From positions 1-7,282 of the forward strand of contig JACOVV010000208.1 of NCBI GenBank assembly GCA_016177145.1: 7,282 nt of DNA, given 5' to 3'. The DNA comes from Candidatus Omnitrophota bacterium. GTDB taxonomy: Bacteria > Omnitrophota > Gorgyraeia > JACOVV01. The notes beneath the pieces were generated by a model. The model saw only the letters and a program-made list of their open reading frames with translations. It did not search any database and was not told the origin of the DNA. This document shows, in pieces, positions 1-5,512 of the stretch. The number at the start of each line of letters is the position of its first letter. The stretch's first letter is position 1. The translations under genes and the position numbers were made by a program.

Positions 1-17
1 GGCGAGGTTACCTCGCC
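1..17. repeat. Short perfect inverted repeat upstream of the first gene
   Basis: The arms GGCGAGG (1-7) and CCTCGCC (11-17) pair perfectly around a TTA loop. Two further C residues follow, so the stem may extend beyond the left window edge. No T-run follows on the + strand, so it is not a convincing intrinsic terminator in that direction. It could be a leader hairpin, a terminator for a minus-strand gene outside the window, or an operator. Only the palindrome itself is certain. Confidence 0.5.
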
Positions 18-36
18 CCTGCATAAGGAGGGGGAG

Positions 37-1503
37 ATGCAGACTCTATTTCAAGGGTTTTTGCAGACTGTGGGAACACAGTTGCCTAGTTTAGCGAGCG
101 CGCTGGCCATTTTAATCATCGGTTGGTTAGTGGCTTTGGTGGTCGCGGCTGTTGTACAAGGAGTTCTTGGGAAAGATCAGTTCGATAAAAAGCTGATTGA
201 GAAAGTTTCCGGCTCCAAGCCGCCTGCCCATGTAGAACCTGCCAAGTGGATTGCCAAAGGTGTTTTCTATTTTCTCATGCTGTTGGTCCTAGTTGCGTTT
301 TTCCAAGCATTGGGACTAACCATTGTCACGGCGCCGTTAAATCATATTTTAGTTCAGATTGCCGACTACGCTCCCCGTCTCTTAAGCGCTACATTACTTT
401 TATTGGTGGCCTGGGCGCTGGCGCGATTACTCCAATTAGCCATCACTTTCTTATTGGACGCGGCTAACGTTGATGACCGGTTCGACTTTTCCGTGTCGGA
501 AACCTGCGGCAATATCGCTTACTGGTTTGTGTTGTTTATTTTTCTTCCGGCGATCCTTGGCGCTCTATCGCTTCAAGGGCTTCTGACCCCTGTTCAGGAA
601 ATGGTCGGGAAAATATTGGGCTTTTTGCCGAACCTGGTCGCTGGCGGGTTGATTTTGTTGATCGGAATTTTCGCCGCGAGAATTATCCAAGGAATCGTGT
701 CGAATATTCTTGAGGTGATAGGAGCCGAACGGTTTAGCGAACGGATCGGACTCAAGAACGTTTTAGGAAAGCAGACTCTTTCCGAAATCGTCGGTTTGAT
801 CATCCGCGCGCTGATTCTTATTTCTGTCGTGATCGCCGCGCTGGATGCGCTTCAGTTAGGGGCAATTTCTGAGCCTGCCAGCCGGATGCTCTCCAAAATC
901 TTGGAAACGCTCCCGTCTATTTTCGCTGCGGCTTTGGTCATTCTTTTGGCCTATTGGGTGGGGCGTTTCATTCGGGAATTAGTCACTGATTTATTGAGCC
1001 GGCTTGGCTTCAATCGGATATTTACACGCCTCGGTCTTGGGGCAATCGATAGAGGCGAACGGACTCCCTCTGAAGTCGTTGGGTACTTAGTGCTGGTAGC
1101 GGTTTTAATTATCGCTTCCATTGAAGCGGCTCGATTGCTTGGGTTCCACGTTCTGGCAACTTTGCTGGCGCAGTTTATCTCCTTCATCGGGCCTGTGATT
1201 TTGGGTTTAGTCATTTTAGGAGTCGGGTTATTTTTAGCCAACTTGGTTTCGAAGATCATTCAAGAGAGAGAGACCCGCGGGAGTCAATTCCTCGCGGTTA
1301 CGGCTCGTATCGCTATCTTGCTGATTTCTCTCTCGATGGCGTTGGATCAGATGGGAGTCGCCGCTGAGATTGTTCGGATCGCGTTTACCCTGTTACTTGG
1401 GGCTATCGCGGTCGCCTCGGCGCTGGCGTTCGGATTGGGCGCCCGTGACGTCGCCGGCAAAGAAGTGGAGAAGTGGATTAGCTCGTTAAAGCGTTCAAAA
1501 TAG
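37..1503 (+). CDS. Mechanosensitive-channel-like membrane protein with five TM-helix repeats
   Basis: This is a 488-residue, very hydrophobic inner-membrane protein with about eleven predicted transmembrane segments. A unit of the form (L/A)P-x-(L/I)-hydrophobic stretch-A-R recurs near residues 16, 112, 197, 292 and 385. This matches the conserved TM-helix repeat found in proteins annotated as mechanosensitive ion channel family. The C-terminal stretch (about 445-475: GAIAVASALAFGLG, then ARDVAGKEVEKW) resembles the pore-lining TM3 helix of MscS. The protein stops shortly after it, so the MscS cytoplasmic beta domain is absent. A role in osmotic or membrane-tension response is inferred from the family; the transported solute is unknown. 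The start is well supported by AAGGAGG at 25-31, five bases before the ATG. It stands alone, with a hairpin terminator 15 bases after the stop; its promoter lies outside the window. Confidence 0.85.
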   Translation: MQTLFQGFLQTVGTQLPSLASALAILIIGWLVALVVAAVVQGVLGKDQFDKKLIEKVSGSKPPAHVEPAKWIAKGVFYFLMLLVLVAFFQALGLTIVTAPLNHILVQIADYAPRLLSATLLLLVAWALARLLQLAITFLLDAANVDDRFDFSVSETCGNIAYWFVLFIFLPAILGALSLQGLLTPVQEMVGKILGFLPNLVAGGLILLIGIFAARIIQGIVSNILEVIGAERFSERIGLKNVLGKQTLSEIVGLIIRALILISVVIAALDALQLGAISEPASRMLSKILETLPSIFAAALVILLAYWVGRFIRELVTDLLSRLGFNRIFTRLGLGAIDRGERTPSEVVGYLVLVAVLIIASIEAARLLGFHVLATLLAQFISFIGPVILGLVILGVGLFLANLVSKIIQERETRGSQFLAVTARIAILLISLSMALDQMGVAAEIVRIAFTLLLGAIAVASALAFGLGARDVAGKEVEKWISSLKRSK

Positions 1504-1518
1504 AATAAGAACAATTAG

Positions 1519-1551
1519 AGAAAAGGGGCGGCTAAAAACCGCCCCTTTTCT
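1519..1551 (+). terminator. Intrinsic terminator after the membrane protein gene
   Basis: A perfect 13-bp stem pairs 1519-1531 (AGAAAAGGGGCGG) with 1539-1551 (CCGCCCCTTTTCT) around a 7-nt loop. The GC core is flanked by an A-run on the left and a T-run on the right, so it could work in both directions. It sits 15 bases after the stop codon, and the next promoter begins three bases later. It thus insulates the toxin-antitoxin operon from upstream transcription. Confidence 0.88.
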
Positions 1552-1553
1552 AC

Positions 1554-1582
1554 TTGACAAGGTGTAACAGAAGTGGTACACT
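1554..1582 (+). promoter_or_regulatory. Sigma-70-type promoter of the RHH-MNT/HEPN operon, with an overlapping palindrome
   Basis: A consensus -35 TTGACA (1554-1559) is followed after exactly 17 bases by -10 TACACT (1577-1582). Transcription should start near 1589, giving a leader of about ten bases before the ATG at 1600. GTGTA (1562-1566) and TACAC (1577-1581) form an inverted repeat with a 10-base spacer. AAGTG (1571-1575) and CACTT (1579-1583) form another with a 3-base spacer. Either could be the operator for the RHH domain of the first gene product; which one is inference. Confidence 0.75.
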
Positions 1583-1599
1583 TATGTTTAGAGACCCAA

Positions 1600-2130
1600 A
1601 TGCCGACGCAGAATCCGCGAATCAATGTAGTACTGGAGAAACCGCTGTACAAGCGGCTGGAACAGTTGGCCAAGAAACACGGTATCTCTCTTTCAAAAGA
1701 GGTCCGCGACCTTGTCCGGGATGGGGTCGGCATTTGCGCCGAAGGGATTTCCGGAGAGGTTGTTGAAAGAGAGCAGGCGGGCCAAGATGTGACGCCGATA
1801 GAAGAAAAGGCGCTCGATGTTTTCAAAAAAGCGGTCTTGAAAGAGTTTGGCAAGAAAGTCCTCTCCATTCGATTATTTGGCTCCAAAGCCAGAGGTGATG
1901 CCGATAAATTCTCGGATGTGGATGTTCTGGTGATTTTAAGCGAAGGGGACTGGCACGAAGGGGATGAAGTACACAAAATCACCGCTTCGATCTTGGTGGA
2001 TTACCAAGTAGATATCTCGGCAAAAGTCATCAACGCGAAACATTTCGCTTACCTCAAAAAAATAAAATCCCCTTTCCTGGAAAGTATTCGTCAAGAGAGC
2101 ATTCTTCTACATGGGACAGATGGCATCTAA
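1600..2130 (+). CDS. RHH-MNT fusion: antitoxin nucleotidyltransferase with N-terminal DNA-binding domain
   Basis: This 176-residue protein joins two domains. Residues 6-45 (PRINVVLEKPLYKRLEQLAKK and following) look like a ribbon-helix-helix (CopG/Arc-like) DNA-binding unit: a short beta strand, a helix, a GIS turn and a second helix. Residues 70-170 are a minimal nucleotidyltransferase of the MNT class. The motif G94-S95-x10-D106-x-D108 matches the MntA signature GSx10DxD, and D138 is a likely third acidic residue. MntA-type antitoxins add AMP to the partner HEPN toxin and so inactivate it. The overlap with a HEPN gene supports this role. The RHH part probably represses the operon. The ATG at 1600 is chosen because the upstream in-frame GTG (1573) lies inside the promoter; only a weak AGAG precedes it. 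The RHH assignment comes from pattern and is less certain than the MNT call. Confidence 0.85.
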   Translation: MPTQNPRINVVLEKPLYKRLEQLAKKHGISLSKEVRDLVRDGVGICAEGISGEVVEREQAGQDVTPIEEKALDVFKKAVLKEFGKKVLSIRLFGSKARGDADKFSDVDVLVILSEGDWHEGDEVHKITASILVDYQVDISAKVINAKHFAYLKKIKSPFLESIRQESILLHGTDGI

Positions 2131-2503
2131 GATTGAAGGAGAGCTTAATCGCGCAGAAGATTCTCTCAAAGCCGCGGAGCAACTCCTTGAATTTGGTCTT
2201 TTCGCCGATTCCGTCTCGCGTTCTTATTACGCCGTCTATCATTCCGCAAGAGCCATTTTGTTGAAACATTCCCTTATTCCTAAAACCCACAAAGGGGTCG
2301 CTTCCTTGTTCGCGCAGCACTTCGTGAAAACAGGCAAAATCCCCAAAGAATTCATGGTGATCTTAAAGGAAGAAAAAGAAGACAGAGAACTTGGGGATTA
2401 TGAGCCGTTGGAGGAATTCGACTTCCAACGGGCCGAAAAAAGGTTGAACGACGCAAGACGATTTCTCTTACAGATGGAAAAGTTAATCCATCAATCACTC
2501 TAA
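2111..2503 (+). CDS. HEPN-domain toxin (HepT-like, MNT partner)
   Basis: This 130-residue, mostly helical protein carries the HEPN RNase motif R-x4-6-H as R37-SYYAVY-H44. It also has the downstream D96-Y97 found in the MNT-associated HEPN family (ELGDYEP, then an amphipathic helix to residue 118). HEPN proteins of this type are RNases or tRNA-targeting toxins neutralised by the adjacent MNT protein. The gene overlaps the antitoxin frame by 20 bases from the ATG at 2111. An in-frame ATG at 2120 (overlap 11 bases) is an alternative start, and neither has a strong Shine-Dalgarno sequence, which suggests translational coupling. The active-site residues are intact, so the toxin is probably functional. 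Its stop is 15 bases from the stop of the convergent leuD, and a terminator lies beyond it inside leuD. Confidence 0.88.
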   Translation: MGQMASKIEGELNRAEDSLKAAEQLLEFGLFADSVSRSYYAVYHSARAILLKHSLIPKTHKGVASLFAQHFVKTGKIPKEFMVILKEEKEDRELGDYEPLEEFDFQRAEKRLNDARRFLLQMEKLIHQSL

Positions 2504-2518
2504 CCAGTTTAATCCGGC

Positions 2519-3151
2519 TTAAAGCTGTGCCGTATGCCGAGATTCGAAAGCGCGGATCTCGGCATCTTTTTTTAAGGTGAGGCCGATATCATCCAATCCG
2601 TTGATGAGGCGGTCTTTGACGGCGGGGTCCATATCAAAATGAAACGAAATCTCTTCCGCTAGATGCAGAGTGACCCGCTGGTGTTCTAAGTTCACGGTCG
2701 CTTCTAATCCGGGGAACCGTTCCACCATCTGGAAAATCTCTTCGACTTCAGATTCTGAAAGCTCAATCGTCAAAAGAGCGTTCTTGCCGGCGTTATTCCG
2801 GAAGATGTCGGCAAACGCGGGGATTTTTGTTTCTCCACGCTCTACCCACGGCGCGATGACTGCGTGGAATCCGTATTGTTGAATCGCCCAGACCGCGTGC
2901 TCGCGGCTGGAGCCGCAGCCGAAGTTATTGCGAGCGACGAGAATCGAAGCTCCTTTGAAACGCGGAGCGTTTAAGACAAAATCGGGATTCGGTTTCTTAT
3001 CGGGAAGATAACGCCAGTCATAGAACAGCGCTTCACCAAATCCAGTCCGGGCAATGGATTTCAAGAATTGCTTGGGGATAATCTGGTCGGTGTCAACGTT
3101 CGAGCGATCGAGCGTCGCGATAAGTCCTTTGTGAGATTTGAAGGGTTTCAT
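2519..3151 (-). CDS. leuD: 3-isopropylmalate dehydratase, small subunit
   Basis: LeuD pairs with LeuC to isomerise 2-isopropylmalate to 3-isopropylmalate in leucine synthesis, in the cytoplasm. The 210-residue product is full length for the bacterial family. It has the N-terminal [16 protein letters not shown] segment and the swivel-domain motif [11 protein letters not shown] (residues 76-86). It ends with the typical [20 protein letters not shown] tail. The ATG at 3151 is preferred because homologues begin close to MKPFKSHKG. An upstream in-frame GTG (3172) lies within repeat sequence. No clear Shine-Dalgarno precedes either. It lies downstream of leuC in the same direction, 96 bases after the leuC stop, with a repeat-filled spacer. 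The last codons double as the opposite-strand terminator. Confidence 0.97.
   Translation of the reverse strand: MKPFKSHKGLIATLDRSNVDTDQIIPKQFLKSIARTGFGEALFYDWRYLPDKKPNPDFVLNAPRFKGASILVARNNFGCGSSREHAVWAIQQYGFHAVIAPWVERGETKIPAFADIFRNNAGKNALLTIELSESEVEEIFQMVERFPGLEATVNLEHQRVTLHLAEEISFHFDMDPAVKDRLINGLDDIGLTLKKDAEIRAFESRHTAQL
2534..2573 (+). terminator. Intrinsic terminator of the toxin-antitoxin operon, inside leuD
   Basis: ATGCCGAGAT (2534-2543) pairs with ATCTCGGCAT (2556-2565). The stem extends by one G-U pair and two G-C pairs to 13 bp, with a 6-nt loop (2547-2552). One C and seven T residues (2567-2573) follow on the + strand. This is a textbook rho-independent terminator starting 31 bases after the HEPN stop. 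On the opposite strand the same bases encode the last dozen or so codons of leuD. Confidence 0.85.
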
Positions 3152-3160
3152 ATTCGTTAG

Positions 3161-3247
3161 GTCACAAGTCACAGGTCACAAGATATAAAACAAAAGTAAA
3201 AAGTATCACCATGAGCAAGTTTTTACTTGTGACTTGTGTCTTGTGAC
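3161..3247. repeat. Heptamer-repeat inverted pair in the leuC-leuD spacer
   Basis: The left arm reads GTCACAA, GTCACAG, GTCACAA and GATATAA in perfect 7-nt phase (3161-3188). The right arm is the same family in reverse orientation (3226-3247, and on to 3256 through the leuC stop codon). Arms 3161-3182 and 3226-3247 match at 20 of 22 positions, so transcript or single-stranded DNA can fold into a long hairpin. A competing inner stem, AAGTAAAAA (3194-3202) with TTTTTACTT (3220-3228), also exists. Tandem heptanucleotide elements resemble the STRR class described in cyanobacteria; whether they are related is unknown. The effect on leuD expression is not visible from sequence. Confidence 0.85.
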
Positions 3248-4651
3248 TTATATCTTCCATGTTCTTATATCCACAAACCGTCCGGCGATCGCCGCGGCGG
3301 CCGCCATTTGGGGGCTCACTAAGTGAGTCCTTCCTCCCTTACCTTGGCGGCCTTCAAAGTTACGATTGGAGGTCGAGGCGGAGCGTTCACCCGGTTTCAA
3401 TTGATCCGGGTTCATTCCTAAGCACATACTGCATCCCGACTCGCGCCATTCACAGCCGGCTTGCTTAAAAATTTTATCCAACCCTTCGGCCTCGGCCTGT
3501 TTTTTCACTTGTTGAGAGCCGGGAACAACCAGAACTTTTACGCTATTGGCTGTTTTCCCGCGCTTAAAATAATCAGCGGCCAGACGCAAATCTTCAATCC
3601 GGGCATTGGTACAGCTCCCGATAAAAACCGTGTCCACTTTGATCTCGGTCATTGGCGTTCCCGGTTTGAGTCCCATATATTCGAGAGCGTTTTCAACATC
3701 CTTGCGGCTGTAGCCGGGAACTTTGTCCGGTTCTGGGATACAGCCCGTAACATCCATCACCATTCCGGGATTAGTTCCCCAGGTAACTTGAGGCGCGACG
3801 GAGGAGGCGTCAATCGTCAGTACCCGGTCGTATTTCGCGTCGGGGTCACTCGGAAGTGTTTTCCAAAAGGCGACCGATTTTTCAAAGGCAGCTTCTTTCG
3901 GCGCGAACGGGCGATTTCCTTCCGCGATATATTGGAAGGTCGTTTCATCCGGCGCGATCATTCCGGCGCGGGCCCCCGCTTCAATGCTCATATTACAAAT
4001 GGTCATTCGTGCTTCCATCGAGAGGGAGCGTATGGCCTCGCCGCGATATTCCAGAACGTATCCGGTTCCGCCGGCGGTACCGATCATTCCGATCAATTTC
4101 AAAATCATATCCTTGGAACTGACCGGTGGTTTCAGCCGGCCGGTGAACTCCACCTTGAAAGTTTTCGGTTTCTTCTGAAGCAGGCATTGCGTTGCCAGGA
4201 CATGTTCCACTTCGGATGTCCCGATGCCGAGAGCGAACGAGCCAAAGGCGCCGTGAGTGGAGGTGTGGGAATCTCCGCAGACGATCGTTGTTCCCGGCAA
4301 AGTCAATCCTAATTCAGGACCAATGATGTGGACAATTCCCTGCTGGGAACTCTTTAAATCATAAAGCCGCACGCCAAATTCCCTGCAGTTTTGTTCTAAT
4401 GCTTCAATCTGTGTTTTGGAGATCGGATCTTCAATATCGAATCGGCCTTCTGTTGGGATATTGTGATCCATCGTGGCAAAAGTCAATTCCGGCCGGCGGA
4501 CCTTTCGTCCGGTCAAGCGGAGCCCCTCAAACGCCTGCGGACTGGTGACTTCATGGATCAAGTGGCGGTCAATATAGAGGAGGGAAGTCCCGTCTGACAG
4601 CGTGGTAACGATATGTTTTTCCCAAACTTTTTCAAAAAGGGTTTTAGCCAT
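3248..4651 (-). CDS. leuC: 3-isopropylmalate dehydratase, large subunit
   Basis: LeuC is the aconitase-type [4Fe-4S] catalytic subunit of isopropylmalate isomerase. The 467-residue product begins [10 protein letters not shown] and has [41 protein letters not shown] and [12 protein letters not shown] in the expected order. The cluster ligands are C347 ([13 protein letters not shown]) and C407 and C410 (GCSMCLGMN), followed by [12 protein letters not shown]. Length and motif positions match the classical bacterial LeuC. The ATG at 4651 is chosen by homology; an upstream in-frame start at 4690 would begin inside the promoter. That promoter lies only about ten bases before the ATG, so the message is almost leaderless, and no Shine-Dalgarno is seen. 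The stop codon sits inside the heptamer repeat that leads to leuD. Confidence 0.98.
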   Translation of the reverse strand: MAKTLFEKVWEKHIVTTLSDGTSLLYIDRHLIHEVTSPQAFEGLRLTGRKVRRPELTFATMDHNIPTEGRFDIEDPISKTQIEALEQNCREFGVRLYDLKSSQQGIVHIIGPELGLTLPGTTIVCGDSHTSTHGAFGSFALGIGTSEVEHVLATQCLLQKKPKTFKVEFTGRLKPPVSSKDMILKLIGMIGTAGGTGYVLEYRGEAIRSLSMEARMTICNMSIEAGARAGMIAPDETTFQYIAEGNRPFAPKEAAFEKSVAFWKTLPSDPDAKYDRVLTIDASSVAPQVTWGTNPGMVMDVTGCIPEPDKVPGYSRKDVENALEYMGLKPGTPMTEIKVDTVFIGSCTNARIEDLRLAADYFKRGKTANSVKVLVVPGSQQVKKQAEAEGLDKIFKQAGCEWRESGCSMCLGMNPDQLKPGERSASTSNRNFEGRQGKGGRTHLVSPQMAAAAAIAGRFVDIRTWKI

Positions 4652-4661
4652 AGGAAACGAC

Positions 4662-4690
4662 AGTATACCGCAAAATTTCCCGCTTGACAA
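4662..4690 (-). promoter_or_regulatory. leuC promoter, overlapping the nrtR -35 box
   Basis: On the minus strand, -35 TTGTCA (4690-4685) and -10 TATACT (4667-4662) are separated by 17 bases. The -10 ends ten bases before the leuC ATG, so transcription should start two to four bases upstream of it. The -35 box shares five bases with the divergent nrtR -35 box (4684-4689), and the first NrtR-type palindrome begins at the next base (4691). Confidence 0.7.
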
Positions 4691-4712
4691 AGTGTATTTG
4701 ATACACTAAACT
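4684..4712 (+). promoter_or_regulatory. nrtR-nadA promoter
   Basis: Consensus -35 TTGACA (4684-4689), a 17-base spacer and -10 TAAACT (4707-4712) predict a start near 4719. The spacer is filled almost entirely by the first palindrome, and the second palindrome covers the predicted start site, an arrangement typical of repression by blocking RNA polymerase. Confidence 0.75.
4691..4707. promoter_or_regulatory. Probable NrtR operator 1
   Basis: AGTGTAT-TTG-ATACACT is a perfect inverted repeat with 7-bp arms, lying between the -35 and -10 boxes of nrtR and directly next to the leuC -35 box. Its form AGTGTA-N5-TACACT is repeated 27 bp downstream. Assignment to NrtR rests on position and duplication next to an nrtR gene, not on a comparison with published site models. 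Confidence 0.72.
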
Positions 4713-4717
4713 TGATT

Positions 4718-4734
4718 AGTGTAGGAGATACACT
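4718..4734. promoter_or_regulatory. Probable NrtR operator 2
   Basis: AGTGTA-GGAGA-TACACT has the same 6-bp arms and 5-base spacer as operator 1. It spans the predicted transcription start. Its spacer contributes to AGGAG (4723-4727), a possible ribosome-binding site for the short leader ORF at 4736. Confidence 0.7.
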
Positions 4735-4735
4735 T

Positions 4736-4792
4736 ATGAGAAAAGTTCATAGTTCGGAGTTCATAGTTCATCGTAAAACGGAGAGGTCATGA
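4736..4792 (+). CDS. Possible 18-residue leader peptide coupled to nrtR
   Basis: An ATG at 4736 is preceded by AGGAG (4723-4727) with an 8-base spacing, better than most starts in this window. It opens an 18-codon frame, MRKVHSSEFIVHRKTERS, that ends in TGA overlapping the nrtR start as ATGA (4789-4792). This geometry is typical of translational coupling. The codons run through the left arm of the heptamer repeat, so the peptide sequence is dictated by repeat DNA and has no recognisable function. Translation of it could open the hairpin around the nrtR start. It may equally be a chance frame. Confidence 0.35.
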   Translation: MRKVHSSEFIVHRKTERS

Positions 4793-4831
4793 AAAAGAAT
4801 TTCGATGAACAACGAACCATGAACCATGAAC
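4745..4831. repeat. Heptamer-repeat inverted pair around the nrtR start
   Basis: The left arm (4745-4773) is built from GTTCATA, GTTCGGA, GTTCATA and GTTCATC units. The right arm (4803-4831) is built from the reverse-complement type (ATGAACA, ACGAACC, ATGAACC). The arms match at 23 of 29 positions plus one G-U pair. The 29-nt loop holds the nrtR ribosome-binding site GGAGAGG (4780-4786) and the start codon. The right arm encodes nrtR residues 5-14. The unit differs in sequence from the leuC-leuD repeat but has the same 7-nt period and inverted layout. Confidence 0.82.
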
Positions 4832-5502
4832 AAATGTTGGCTGTCACCGTTGATGTCGTGCTCTTTACCATACGGGAGAGGAAATTAGCGGTGTTGCTGG
4901 TCCGCCGGATCAACGAACCTTTTGACGGCATGTGGGCTCTGCCGGGTGGATTCGTTGAGAAGAATGAATCCGTGGACGAAGCGGCCCTGCGGGAACTACA
5001 GGAAGAAACCAACGTCAGCCGGGTTTATCTGGAACAGCTCTACACGTTCGGAGATCCTGACCGTGATCCGCGCGGGCGGGTCATTACCGTCTCCTATTAC
5101 GCGCTGATCAATTGGGAGAACTTCCAGCTTCGGGCGAGAACGGACACCTCCGAGGCCAAGTGGTTTCCGGTTCAGGAGCTGCCGAAACTCGCTTTTGATC
5201 ACCGTGACATTATCCGTTACGCGCTGGAACGGCTGCAACATAAAATCAACTACACTACCATTTGTTTCCAATTGCTTCCTAAGAAATTCGCGTTGTCAGA
5301 ACTCCAGCAGGCCTACGAAATCATTCTCAATCAAAAATTAGATAAACGGAATTTCCGAAAGAAAATGATCCAGCTTCATATTTTAAAGGACACCGGGGAG
5401 ATGAAAACCGACGGGGGACCGCAACGGCCGGCAAAGTTGTACTCGTTTACCGATGTACGGGTTGTGAAATTACAGGAGAAGGGGATTATTGTGCCGTTTT
5501 GA
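4789..5502 (+). CDS. nrtR: NrtR-type Nudix transcriptional regulator of NAD synthesis
   Basis: This 237-residue protein has an N-terminal Nudix domain (residues about 16-150). The Nudix box is GFVEKNESVDEAALRELQEE followed by TNV. It fits Gx5Ex7REUxEExGU except that the last glycine is asparagine. A C-terminal winged helix (about 160-225) has the family pattern LPKKFALSELQQAYE, LDKRNFRKK and RPAKLYSF. NrtR proteins repress NAD genes and are released by ADP-ribose or related NAD metabolites. Direct linkage to nadA supports the call. The ATG at 4789 has GGAGAGG two bases before it. The first 15 residues are a repeat-derived extension, and an alternative start at residue 16 (4834) lacks a ribosome site. 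All key Nudix acidic residues are present, so hydrolase activity is possible but unproven. Confidence 0.93.
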   Translation: MKKNFDEQRTMNHEQMLAVTVDVVLFTIRERKLAVLLVRRINEPFDGMWALPGGFVEKNESVDEAALRELQEETNVSRVYLEQLYTFGDPDRDPRGRVITVSYYALINWENFQLRARTDTSEAKWFPVQELPKLAFDHRDIIRYALERLQHKINYTTICFQLLPKKFALSELQQAYEIILNQKLDKRNFRKKMIQLHILKDTGEMKTDGGPQRPAKLYSFTDVRVVKLQEKGIIVPF

Positions 5503-5512
5503 GATAACCACA

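Noticed and set aside
1573..1599. Upstream GTG start for the RHH-MNT gene
   Set aside because: The codons overlap the -10 box, so they would not be transcribed from the visible promoter.
1600..2503. A wholly new defence system
   Set aside because: MNT/HEPN pairs are a known toxin-antitoxin class; only the fused RHH domain is unusual, and no further defence genes adjoin.
3152..3172. GTG start extending LeuD by seven residues
   Set aside because: The added residues come from heptamer repeat DNA and there is no ribosome site; homologues start near MKPF.
3161..3256. CRISPR-like array
   Set aside because: Units are only 7 nt, contiguous and inverted, with no unique spacers and no cas genes.
3461..4312. 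Long + strand frame of 283 codons opposite leuC
   Set aside because: It lies wholly antisense to leuC, whose product is recognisable along its whole length; the translated sequence is rich in Arg, Phe and Gly and shows no domain.
4652..4690. N-terminal extension of LeuC by 13 residues
   Set aside because: It overlaps the leuC promoter and has no counterpart in classical LeuC, which begins MAKTL.
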